A program made the translations under genes and the position numbers. Shown in pieces: positions 1 through 5,283 of a stretch of 5,293 nt of DNA; position 1 is the first letter of the stretch; every line of letters starts with the position of its first letter. This DNA comes from Lachnoclostridium sp. UBA739 (GTDB lineage: Bacteria; Bacillota_A; Clostridia; Lachnospirales; Lachnospiraceae). The DNA is taken from positions 9,999-15,291 of the forward strand of contig DBKX01000052.1 in NCBI GenBank assembly GCA_002297865.1, given 5' to 3'. The notes beneath the pieces are model-generated. The model worked only from the letters and a program-made list of their open reading frames with translations, did no database searches and had not been told where the DNA came from.

Positions 1-773
1 GATATTACTTGAATTCAAATGAAGAAAACGAATTTCTTGGAATGCCAGATGAAGTAGAATGTGATAAGCCTGACATTATTTATATTTGTTCACCCAATAA
101 TCCAACAGGAGCAACCTATAACCGTGAACAACTTCAAAAGTGGGTAGATTATGCAATAGAAAAAGGCAGTATAATTTTGTTTGATGCGGCTTATGAATGT
201 TTTATACAAGATGAATCTGTGCCAAAAAGTATATATGATATTCCAGGTGCAAGAGAGTGTGCCATTGAATTTTATAGTTTGTCCAAAACAGCAGGATTTA
301 CAGGTGTTCGGTGCGGTTATACCATTGTTCCGAAACAACTAATGGGGAGAACAGATAATGGAAGTTCGGTATCCATTAATAATATGTGGAGGCGTAGGCA
401 ATCAACAAAATTCAATGGGGTTTCTTATATTATTCAAAGAGCAGCAGAGGCGGTATTTACCGAAGCCGGTCAAAACCAGATTAAAAAAATAACGGAATAC
501 TATATTCAGAATGCTGAAATCATTTGTAAGGGCCTAAATGATGCTAGCATAAGATATTATGGTGGCAGGAATGCACCATATGTATGGCTAAAATGTAAGG
601 AAGGCTATACATCTTGGGAGTTCTTCCAGTACCTACTAGAAAATGCAGGTGTTATTGGTACTCCAGGGGCAGGATTTGGTAAGAATGGGGAAGGCTATTT
701 TCGCCTAACCGCATTTGGAAATAGAGAAGATACAATACAAGCAATGGAAAATATTAAAATGTTGATAAAATAA
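1..773 (+). CDS. dapL: LL-diaminopimelate aminotransferase, C-terminal part (5' end outside window)
   Basis: PLP-dependent class I/II aminotransferase that converts tetrahydrodipicolinate plus glutamate to LL-diaminopimelate in the cytoplasm, a one-step route to meso-DAP and lysine. The frame is open through the left edge (bases 3-8 encode Tyr-Tyr), so the TTG at 9 is not a start. About 256 residues are visible; full DapL proteins are about 400. Numbering from the TTG codon, the motifs run in order: SPNNPTG at 28-34, FDAAYE at 58-63 (the Asp that holds the PLP ring nitrogen), SLSKTAGFTGVR at 90-101 with the Schiff-base lysine K93 (bases 285-287), the WRRRQSTKFNGVSY block at 127-140, NAPYVWLK at 188-195, and the C-terminal GYFRLTAFG with the carboxylate-binding Arg R232. 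The KFNGVSY and NAPYVWLK blocks fit DapL better than generic aspartate aminotransferases. The next gene's SD overlaps this stop codon, so the two are probably cotranscribed. A paralogue recruited to another amino-acid substrate cannot be excluded. Confidence 0.93.
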   Translation, partial: YYLNSNEENEFLGMPDEVECDKPDIIYICSPNNPTGATYNREQLQKWVDYAIEKGSIILFDAAYECFIQDESVPKSIYDIPGARECAIEFYSLSKTAGFTGVRCGYTIVPKQLMGRTDNGSSVSINNMWRRRQSTKFNGVSYIIQRAAEAVFTEAGQNQIKKITEYYIQNAEIICKGLNDASIRYYGGRNAPYVWLKCKEGYTSWEFFQYLLENAGVIGTPGAGFGKNGEGYFRLTAFGNREDTIQAMENIKMLIK

Positions 774-788
774 GGAGGATAAAGAACT

Positions 789-1088
789 ATGTTAGGAAAA
801 TATGATATTGTTGTTACAGTAAAAAGTCAGACAGGAACTTGTGTTGCGGGTCATAAAGTAGGAGATAAAATTTATATTAGCGATAAATCTGTCAAAGGAG
901 ATATATGCTTAAGTGCCTTAACCAGTTTAATGCCAAAGGTTTACGCAATGTATTATGATTGCCAGTTCCCATGGCTCGATGGAAAGAAAAGTATCTCTAC
1001 ACACCCATGTCCAGACGAGAATAACCAGGTAATATTTGAAATTGAGAGAATTTTAAAAGAGGAATACAGAGATTCTAATGAGGAGTAA
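789..1088 (+). CDS. TIGR04076 family protein, function unknown
   Basis: A 99-residue soluble protein with no signal peptide or membrane segment. Its pattern matches what I know of the TIGR04076 family: a GTC-x2-GHKVGD motif near the N-terminus (C18, residues 21-26), a G-x-C-x2-AL segment followed by L-x-P-x-V (C40, 47-51), an FPW motif (60-62), then CPDENN-x-VIFEIERI (C74 to 88). Three of the four cysteines (18, 40, 74) and H22 fall in the motifs I recall as conserved, so a metal-binding or redox site is possible, but that is inference. AGGAGG at 773-778 overlaps the dapL stop and lies 10 nt before the ATG. The gene ends 3 nt before the UbiD start, and its last codons contain the UbiD Shine-Dalgarno, so the two products are probably made in proportion. 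No reaction is established for the family to my knowledge. The family call is good; any function is unknown. Confidence 0.85.
   Translation: MLGKYDIVVTVKSQTGTCVAGHKVGDKIYISDKSVKGDICLSALTSLMPKVYAMYYDCQFPWLDGKKSISTHPCPDENNQVIFEIERILKEEYRDSNEE
1080..1085 (+). promoter_or_regulatory. UbiD ribosome binding site embedded in the upstream gene
   Basis: GAGGAG lies inside the last codons of the TIGR04076 gene, 6 nt before the ATG at 1092, with the upstream stop TAA at 1086-1088 between them. This arrangement normally couples translation of the two genes. Confidence 0.7.
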
Positions 1089-1091
1089 TGC

Positions 1092-2561
1092 ATGAAACAT
1101 ATCAAGGACCTAAGAGAATTTATTAATAAATTAGAAAAAGAGGATTTAGTACATATAGTTGATGAGGAGGTAGATTGGAATCTGGAGATAGGTGCAATTC
1201 TTAGAATTGTAAATGAAAAAAAGGGACCAGCTGTGCTCTTTACTAATATAAAAGATTATCCCAAAGAGTGGAGAATATTGGGGACACCAGTTGGTGCGTC
1301 TTCGCCTGAAGACAAACTTTATGGTAGAATTGCTATTTCTCTAGGATTAGAGCCAGATGCGAATGCTGTAGAAATTATAGAACAGCTATCCACTTTAAGA
1401 GATCATAAACTCATTTCACCTAAAGTAGTAGCTACAGCAAAGTGTAAGGAAAATATTTTGCTGGGGGAAAATATAAATTTACTAAAAATTCCAATTCCAT
1501 ATTTGCATGATGGAGATGGCGGACGTTATATAGGAACTTGGCATACTGTGATTACGAAAACAGTAGATGGGAAGTTTGTGAATTGGGGAATGTATCGAGT
1601 TATGCTTCATGATGAGAAGACGTTAACTGGATTAGTTGTTCCTACACAACATATTGGAATGCAGTTTGCACAATGGAAAGAAAAAAATCAGGACATGCCA
1701 TTTGCCATCGTCATAGGGACTGAACCAGCAATACCTCTTATATCGTCAATGAATGTTCCATATGGAATATGTGAGGGAGATGTAGTAGGAGGATATTTTG
1801 GAGAGGGCGTAGAAGTTGTGCAATGTGAGACAGTGGACTTACAAGTACCAGCCAGCGCTGAGATAGTTATTGAAGGACATGTATCTATTAATGAATTATG
1901 TGATGAAGGGCCATTTGGCGAATACACTGGATTTATGACATTTGCAAGTAAGCAGCAGCCAGCATTTCATGTAAGTGCAATAACGCATAGAAATAATCCT
2001 ATATTAACTGTGGTTTGTCCAGGAAAACCAATTGATGACCATGTATGTATGAGTCTTTCCTTGGCGGGAGATGCTCTGAATATTTTTAGATATAAAAACT
2101 TACCAGTATTAAAAACTTACATTCCACCTACAGCTGCATTACATCTTTTGATTATAACGGTAGATAAACAATTATACAAAGGTGAGGATTTGATTGCCGA
2201 TATTGCGAAAGCAATATGGACTGATAAAGTGGGAACTTTAATTCCAAAGATTATAGTTCTTGATAAGGATGTAGATCCTATGAATATGGATGACGTAATA
2301 TGGAGCTTTTCAACTAAATGCCATCCAGAACGAGGTACAAGAATTTTTCCACCAACTGCAGTATTTCCATTGTCTCCGTATTTAAGCAAACAAGAAAAAC
2401 ACGAGAGAAAATCAGCTACAATTATTTATGATTGTACATTTCCAAACGATTGGGAATCTGATTTTATACCGCAAAAAGTTGTATTGGAATCTTTATGGCC
2501 AGAAGAAATACAGAAAAAGGTTGAAGCAAAGTGGGAGAAGTATGGATTTAGTTTTAAATAG
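1092..2561 (+). CDS. UbiD family prenylated-FMN-dependent decarboxylase
   Basis: A cytoplasmic non-oxidative (de)carboxylase of aromatic or alpha,beta-unsaturated acids that uses prenylated FMN, metal and K+. It has 489 residues, the usual full length. The signature block is DEGPFGEYTG at 271-280. By eye alignment with Aspergillus niger Fdc1, the catalytic Arg-Glu-Glu triad is R169, E272 and E277, and the cofactor/metal ligands are N164 (in VNWGMYR), H187 (in TQHIGM) and E228 (in GICEGD). The offsets to Fdc1 numbering are a constant 4 and then 5, which supports the assignment. PASAEIVIEGHV (253-264) is another typical family block. Residues 1-120 form the usual N-terminal domain, and the C-terminal segment around 400-430 (VIWSFSTKCHPE) is the oligomerisation region. 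The substrate cannot be read from this sequence. The ATG at 1092 is chosen because GAGGAG at 1080-1085 lies 6 nt upstream. The partner cofactor enzyme UbiX is encoded at 3343. I see no BsdD-type small subunit in the window. Confidence 0.95.
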   Translation: MKHIKDLREFINKLEKEDLVHIVDEEVDWNLEIGAILRIVNEKKGPAVLFTNIKDYPKEWRILGTPVGASSPEDKLYGRIAISLGLEPDANAVEIIEQLSTLRDHKLISPKVVATAKCKENILLGENINLLKIPIPYLHDGDGGRYIGTWHTVITKTVDGKFVNWGMYRVMLHDEKTLTGLVVPTQHIGMQFAQWKEKNQDMPFAIVIGTEPAIPLISSMNVPYGICEGDVVGGYFGEGVEVVQCETVDLQVPASAEIVIEGHVSINELCDEGPFGEYTGFMTFASKQQPAFHVSAITHRNNPILTVVCPGKPIDDHVCMSLSLAGDALNIFRYKNLPVLKTYIPPTAALHLLIITVDKQLYKGEDLIADIAKAIWTDKVGTLIPKIIVLDKDVDPMNMDDVIWSFSTKCHPERGTRIFPPTAVFPLSPYLSKQEKHERKSATIIYDCTFPNDWESDFIPQKVVLESLWPEEIQKKVEAKWEKYGFSFK

Positions 2562-2562
2562 T

Positions 2563-2567
2563 GGAGG
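2563..2567 (+). promoter_or_regulatory. Ribosome binding site that fixes the B3/B4 gene start
   Basis: GGAGG begins 2 nt after the last base of the UbiD stop codon (2561) and sits 7 nt before the ATG at 2575. It favours this start over an in-frame upstream ATG at 2428 that lies inside the UbiD gene. Confidence 0.8.
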
Positions 2568-2574
2568 TATAAGT

Positions 2575-3243
2575 ATGTTACAATTATCAGATCAGTTTAA
2601 AGAAATGTATCCAAACGCTCATATTGGTTACATAGCAATGAGCAATTTGCAAAATAACATATCGTCAGAAGAATTATTGCACAAAAAAAAGCTCCTGGAA
2701 GAAGATATACGAAAAAAGTATAAGGATTGCTCAAAAAGCGAACTTGCCAAAAAGGAACCATTACAATTTTATGTGAAGTATTACAAGAAATTCAAAAAAA
2801 CATATCACGTGCTTTTGCAATTAGAGTCAATTGCAAAAAAAGGTAGAGATATACCTAATGTTGATTGTCTTGTTGAGGCAATGTTCATGGCCGAAGTAAA
2901 AAATCATCTGCTGACAGCAGGTCATGACATGGAAAAGGTCTCTTTCCCAATAACTGTAGATGTTTCTAACGGCACAGAAGATTATGTATGTATGAGTGGA
3001 AAAGAGGAAAAATGTCATAGTGGAGACATGTATATGAGGGATCAGGAAGGAATCTTATCATGTATTGTTAGCGGTCCAGACAAACGGAGCAGAATATCCA
3101 TGAATACGCGCAAGTGTATCTACGTTGTATATGGTCCAGAAGGGGTCAACAAGGAAATGATAAATGAGCATCTACAAGAAATTAAAGATAATGTAAGCTT
3201 AATCTGCAAGGATGTAGAGATCGACAAATTGGAAGTATTATAA
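2575..3243 (+). CDS. Free-standing B3/B4 domain protein (PheRS beta-chain editing-module fold)
   Basis: A 222-residue soluble protein resembling the COG3382 / B3-B4 domain family. This is the module that, within the phenylalanyl-tRNA synthetase beta chain, recognises and clears wrongly charged Tyr-tRNA(Phe). The family pattern is visible: an N-terminal PNAHIGYIAMSNL strand (13-25); a charged helical stretch (31-62); YVKYYKKFKKTYH (66-78), matching the usual W-x2-AY-x3-G-x-KP-x3-R region; KGRDIPNVDCLVEAMFMAEVKN (89-110), matching the usual LP-x-I-N-x-LVD-x-YN-x2-S segment; HLLTAGHDMEKV; and a C-terminal GDMYMRDQEGILSCIVSGPDKRSRISMNTRKCIYVVYG (150-187). The stand-alone family has no firmly assigned reaction to my knowledge. 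In-frame open sequence continues upstream into UbiD, but the strong SD at 2563 supports the start at 2575. It lies 13 nt after UbiD, clearly in the same transcript, and a terminator-like hairpin follows. Whether it edits tRNA, binds an amino acid or does something else is open. Confidence 0.85.
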   Translation: MLQLSDQFKEMYPNAHIGYIAMSNLQNNISSEELLHKKKLLEEDIRKKYKDCSKSELAKKEPLQFYVKYYKKFKKTYHVLLQLESIAKKGRDIPNVDCLVEAMFMAEVKNHLLTAGHDMEKVSFPITVDVSNGTEDYVCMSGKEEKCHSGDMYMRDQEGILSCIVSGPDKRSRISMNTRKCIYVVYGPEGVNKEMINEHLQEIKDNVSLICKDVEIDKLEVL

Positions 3244-3288
3244 AAAGGTATGAAATAAAACTAAACGTTTTTCATATAACAGAGAAAT

Positions 3289-3326
3289 CATAACCATTAG
3301 GAAGATACTAGTGGTTATGTTTTTTT
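3289..3326 (+). terminator. Intrinsic terminator or attenuator between the B3/B4 and UbiX genes
   Basis: A 12-bp stem pairs CATAACCATTAG (3289-3300) with CTAGTGGTTATG (3308-3319), with a single T-G wobble and a 7-nt GAAGATA loop. It is followed immediately by seven T (3320-3326). This is the standard shape of a rho-independent terminator. The UbiX Shine-Dalgarno (AGGAGG, 3331-3336) starts only 4 nt after the T run, so no downstream promoter fits between them. The hairpin may therefore act as a partial terminator or attenuator inside one operon, or as an mRNA stabiliser for the upstream section. Confidence 0.8.
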
Positions 3327-3342
3327 CTAAAGGAGGTACTAG

Positions 3343-3924
3343 ATGAAAAAGGATACGGAAAAAAAGAAAAGAGTCGTTATAGCAATTACTGGGGCAAGTG
3401 GAATCGTTTTAGGGATGGAAGTACTAAAGCTAATTGCAATGAACCAAGAATGGGAATCTCATGTTATTATATCCGAAGGTGCAAAGAGGACGATGGAACT
3501 GGAAACAAACTTTGTTATGAAGGATTTTGAGAATATATCCAATAAAATATATTCAAATGGCGATATAGAGGCTTCAATAGCTAGTGGAACTTATGAAACA
3601 GAGGGGATGATTATTGTCCCTTGTAGCATGAAAACCGTAGCCGGAATTTCCAGTGGCTATTCTGAGAATCTAATCCTTAGAGCAGCAGATGTATCACTGA
3701 AAGAAAGAAAAAAATTGGTTTTAGCAGTTCGAGAAAGTCCATTAAGCAGAATTCATTTAAGAAATATGCTAGAAGTAACAGATGCAGGAGCAATTGTAAT
3801 GCCTACAGTTCCAGCCTACTATACTATACCAGACAGTATTGAAGCAGTAAATAGACAGATAGCATGTCGATTATTAGCGCAACTTGGCATAAGTGTGAAA
3901 GAGTTTATTAGGTGGGGAGATTAA
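3343..3924 (+). CDS. ubiX: UbiX-type flavin prenyltransferase
   Basis: Joins dimethylallyl phosphate to the N5/C6 of reduced FMN, giving the prenylated FMN that UbiD enzymes need. It is cytoplasmic and usually a dodecamer. At 193 residues it has the normal family length, with a short charged N-terminal tail (1-10). AITGASG at 14-20 forms the FMN phosphate loop, and PCSMKTVAGISSGYSENLI (93-111), RAADVSLKER (113-122), RESPLSRIHLRNML (130-143) and MPTVPAYYTIPDS (153-165) are all typical. By eye alignment with Pseudomonas aeruginosa UbiX, the key residues S15, E49, R122, K129, R139, E140 and Y169 correspond to S19, E54, R113, K120, R130, E131 and Y160, so the enzyme looks active. AGGAGG at 3331-3336, 6 nt before the ATG, fixes the start. 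The gene overlaps the SD of the following LpdD-like gene. It is the expected partner of the UbiD at 1092, although a hairpin terminator separates the two halves of the cluster. Confidence 0.95.
   Translation: MKKDTEKKKRVVIAITGASGIVLGMEVLKLIAMNQEWESHVIISEGAKRTMELETNFVMKDFENISNKIYSNGDIEASIASGTYETEGMIIVPCSMKTVAGISSGYSENLILRAADVSLKERKKLVLAVRESPLSRIHLRNMLEVTDAGAIVMPTVPAYYTIPDSIEAVNRQIACRLLAQLGISVKEFIRWGD
3914..3919 (+). promoter_or_regulatory. Ribosome binding site that fixes the LpdD-like start
   Basis: GGGGAG, lying within the last codons of ubiX, is 7 nt before the ATG at 3927. It makes that ATG a better start than the in-frame GTG at 3912, which has no SD of its own and would add five residues overlapping ubiX. 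Confidence 0.65.
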
Positions 3925-3926
3925 GA

Positions 3927-4316
3927 ATGATACAATTTGAAATAGAAAGAGAAAGAGTACATATAAACATCAAGTGTATTATGGTTGGAGAAGATTTATG
4001 TGTAATTATATCAGGAGGAGATAGACCTCATATTGGAGCTGCAGCAGTAGGTTATAAAGAGAATGAATATAAAGAAAGCGAATTGAGGGAAATAACTTTT
4101 TGTGGACATAAGGATGATATTGTTATGCGATCTATAGCGAAGAAATTAAGTTACAGAGTAAAGGGAAAATGCTTTGCGATTGGAGGAATTCACTTAGATC
4201 ATATTAAAAGAGAGGAGATAGAGTTTATTCTTGGATGCTTGAATAGAATTGTGGAACGGGTTATTTTGGATTATCGTGTGAATTTCATTAATAAAAGTAG
4301 AAGTGGCTCTCTTTAA
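3927..4316 (+). CDS. LpdD-like prenylated-FMN chaperone / UbiD accessory protein
   Basis: A 129-residue soluble protein resembling the family of LpdD, the third product of the Lactiplantibacillus gallate decarboxylase system, reported to act as a prenylated-FMN chaperone. Matching features are a GEDLCVIISGGDRPHIGA segment (21-38), a GHKDD motif (60-64) followed by a helix, and GGIHLDHIKREEIEFIL (86-102). The conserved G-G-x2-PHIG and GIH-x-D-x-I motifs carry histidines H35 and H89 that could contact the cofactor phosphate or a metal; that is inference. The start ATG lies 2 nt after the ubiX stop, so the two are almost certainly cotranslated. The pairing of cofactor synthase and carrier supports the family call, which I made from recalled family features rather than a search. 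The C-terminal tail (118-129, basic and serine-rich) shows no family pattern. Confidence 0.75.
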   Translation: MIQFEIERERVHINIKCIMVGEDLCVIISGGDRPHIGAAAVGYKENEYKESELREITFCGHKDDIVMRSIAKKLSYRVKGKCFAIGGIHLDHIKREEIEFILGCLNRIVERVILDYRVNFINKSRSGSL

Positions 4317-4461
4317 ATAGGGAGGGAATGGATCTTTTGGAAGCCTAGAAATACGATATAATTGAAATATAAAGATGAAGATAGTGTAAAGTAACCTCAG
4401 AAAAAATTTAAGCTAACAAAAGGGTGATTTACACTATTAATTAAAGAGGGGGAAGGTTTAT
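4317..4461 (+). promoter_or_regulatory. Leader region of the LysE-type gene with a perfect -10 box
   Basis: This 145-bp gap contains TATAAT at 4357-4362. No convincing -35 lies at the usual distance: TTTTGG at 4335-4340 (16-nt spacing) is poor, and TTGGAA at 4337-4342 is only 14 nt away. If the -10 is used, transcription would begin near 4369 and the large dyad at 4381-4437 would be in the 5' leader. The exporter SD (GGAAGG, 4451-4456) lies 5 nt before its ATG. I saw no intrinsic terminator after the LpdD-like gene, so read-through from upstream is also possible. Confidence 0.4.
4381..4437. repeat. Large interrupted dyad (inverted repeat) upstream of the exporter gene
   Basis: ATAGTGTAAA (4381-4390) is perfectly inverted as TTTACACTAT (4428-4437). 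The symmetry continues inward with interruptions: CCT at 4395-4397 faces AGG at 4421-4423, giving 17-nt arms with two mismatches and one wobble around a 23-nt A-rich centre. No T run follows, so it is not a terminator. It could be a repressor operator with two distant half-sites or an RNA leader stem that affects translation. I do not recognise it as a known riboswitch or a standard regulator box. Confidence 0.7.
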
Positions 4462-5067
4462 ATGGATTTATATTCATTTATAATTACATCATTTATTATC
4501 ATTTTACTACCAGGAACAGGAGTTATTTATACAATGCAATCTGGCCTAACAGGGGGACGGAAAAAGAGTGTTATAGCTGCAATTGGGTGTACATTGGGAA
4601 TTGTACCACACTTAGTTATTAGTATCTCATTACTTACACTGTTTTTTTCTTTGAACGAAAGAATTGTGCATGTTGTAACATTCATTGGTGCAGTGTATTT
4701 GCTGTATTTAGGTATTGGAATTATTATTAACAACATAAAGATTAACTTAGATGAAAAAAATGAAGAAAAAAAGAAGAGTAAAATAATTAAAAGAGGAATT
4801 ATGATAAATGTCTTAAATCCAAAGCTTACGTTGTTTTTCTTTTCTTTTTTGCCACAATACGTACAGGGGAGTGAAGATAATTATGTAATAAAAAGTGTTG
4901 TACTCGGTTTGCTTTTTATGTTATTTACTTTTATCGTTTTTTGTGGATATGGTTATCTTGCAGGGATGGTAAGGGATTATATAGTAAAATCATCAAAGGC
5001 ACTGAAAGTGATTCAAGTGTTATTTGGTTTACTCTTTATAGTTTTTTCTATAAAAATGATTATATAA
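4462..5067 (+). CDS. LysE/RhtB family amino-acid exporter-like membrane protein
   Basis: A 201-residue integral membrane protein of the LysE/RhtB translocator superfamily, whose known members pump amino acids or related small molecules out of the cell by proton exchange. The N-terminal helix ends in LLPGTG (15-20), the family's PGP-type motif with Thr in place of the second Pro. It is followed by the typical GLTGGRKKSVIAAIGCTLGI segment (28-47). About six hydrophobic segments are visible, near 4-24, 37-62, 69-91, 112-133, 143-166 and 183-201. A charged Lys/Glu-rich loop at 92-111 precedes the signature INVLNPKLTLFFFSFLPQYV (115-134). Length is normal for the family. The ATG at 4462 has GGAAGG 5 nt upstream. 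The gene is separated from the decarboxylase genes by 145 bp with its own -10 box and a dyad, so it may be independently controlled. The transported compound cannot be deduced from the sequence; the product of the upstream pathway is a possibility only. Confidence 0.9.
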   Translation: MDLYSFIITSFIIILLPGTGVIYTMQSGLTGGRKKSVIAAIGCTLGIVPHLVISISLLTLFFSLNERIVHVVTFIGAVYLLYLGIGIIINNIKINLDEKNEEKKKSKIIKRGIMINVLNPKLTLFFFSFLPQYVQGSEDNYVIKSVVLGLLFMLFTFIVFCGYGYLAGMVRDYIVKSSKALKVIQVLFGLLFIVFSIKMII

Positions 5068-5102
5068 TGAATTAGAATGAGTATGACTGAGAGCTTTCTA
5101 TT

Positions 5103-5135
5103 AACTTTTTTGTTGCCATAGCAAAGGAAAGTTTT
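5103..5135 (+). terminator. Weak intrinsic terminator candidate after the LysE-type gene
   Basis: AACTTTTTT (5103-5111) pairs with AGGAAAGTT (5125-5133) with two T-G wobbles. After a bulged G5112, TTGC (5113-5116) pairs with GCAA (5121-5124) around a CATA loop. The trailing T tract is short (5132-5135, shared with the stem), so efficiency may be low. It lies 35 nt after the exporter stop. Confidence 0.45.
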
Positions 5136-5154
5136 CATGAAAAATAAAAAGACG

Positions 5155-5183
5155 TTGACATCAAAATAAATATCTGCTATGAT
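5155..5183 (+). promoter_or_regulatory. Sigma-A-type promoter P1 facing right
   Basis: TTGACA at 5155-5160 is a perfect -35. Seventeen bases later comes TATGAT at 5178-5183, matching the -10 consensus at five of six positions. Transcription would start near 5190. No gene in the window follows, so it should serve a gene beyond the right edge. The -35 box is part of an inverted repeat that may be an operator. Confidence 0.75.
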
Positions 5184-5201
5184 TACACGAGTTGATGTCA
5201 A
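5155..5201. repeat. Inverted repeat bracketing promoter P1, probable operator pair
   Basis: TTGACATCAA (5155-5164) is perfectly inverted as TTGATGTCAA (5192-5201). Each 10-mer is itself nearly palindromic (TTGA-N2-TCAA), as in many MarR-type operators. One copy overlaps the -35 and the other the expected start site of P1. In a read-through RNA the two arms would also form a 10-bp hairpin with a 27-nt loop, followed by AC and seven T (5204-5210), so it could double as a weak terminator. Confidence 0.65.
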
Positions 5202-5230
5202 ACTTTTTTTGAGATTATAGTATTATAAGG

Positions 5231-5250
5231 ACAGAAAAAAACAGAAAAAA
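5231..5250 (+). repeat. Tandem 10-bp A-rich repeat before promoter P2
   Basis: ACAGAAAAAA occurs twice in direct succession, just upstream of the -35 at 5255. Its phased A tracts could act as an UP-like or bent-DNA element for P2; this is inference from position and composition. Confidence 0.55.
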
Positions 5251-5254
5251 GTTG

Positions 5255-5283
5255 TTGACAGACATCGAAAGATGTGATAAGAT
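5255..5283 (+). promoter_or_regulatory. Sigma-A-type promoter P2 at the right edge, extended -10
   Basis: TTGACA at 5255-5260 is followed after 17 bases by TAAGAT at 5278-5283, preceded by TGA (5275-5277), which fits the extended -10 TGn motif. Start is expected near 5290, so the transcript lies outside the window. The spacer contains ACATC-GAAA-GATGT (5262-5275), a short dyad placed where a repressor would block RNA polymerase. Confidence 0.7.

Noticed and set aside
90..338. Reverse-strand open frame within dapL
   Set aside because: It is antisense to strongly conserved aminotransferase motifs, with no recognisable protein features. The same reasoning removes the reverse frames at 1688-1927, 2117-2389, 2827-3018 and 4527-4736.
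2428..2574. In-frame upstream extension of the B3/B4 gene, overlapping UbiD
   Set aside because: The extension lies inside the conserved UbiD C-terminus in another frame, and GGAGG at 2563-2567 is ideally placed for the ATG at 2575.
3912..3926. GTG start for the LpdD-like gene
   Set aside because: It has no SD at the right distance, and GGGGAG at 3914-3919 fits the ATG at 3927.
4328..4348. Six-codon open frame (MDLLEA) after a purine-rich stretch
   Set aside because: The GGAGGG is almost touching the ATG and the peptide is too short to support. It resembles the start of the exporter (MDL) only by two or three residues.
4381..4437. Dyad read as a terminator of the LpdD-like gene
   Set aside because: No T run follows either arm, and the loop is long.
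4401..4440. Possible riboswitch in the exporter leader
   Set aside because: I could not match the conserved cores of any riboswitch class I know; only a simple interrupted stem is visible.
5013..5201. Reverse-strand open frame of 62 codons at the end of the exporter and the following gap
   Set aside because: It overlaps the exporter C-terminus and the P1 promoter, has low-complexity AT-rich content, and resembles no family I know.
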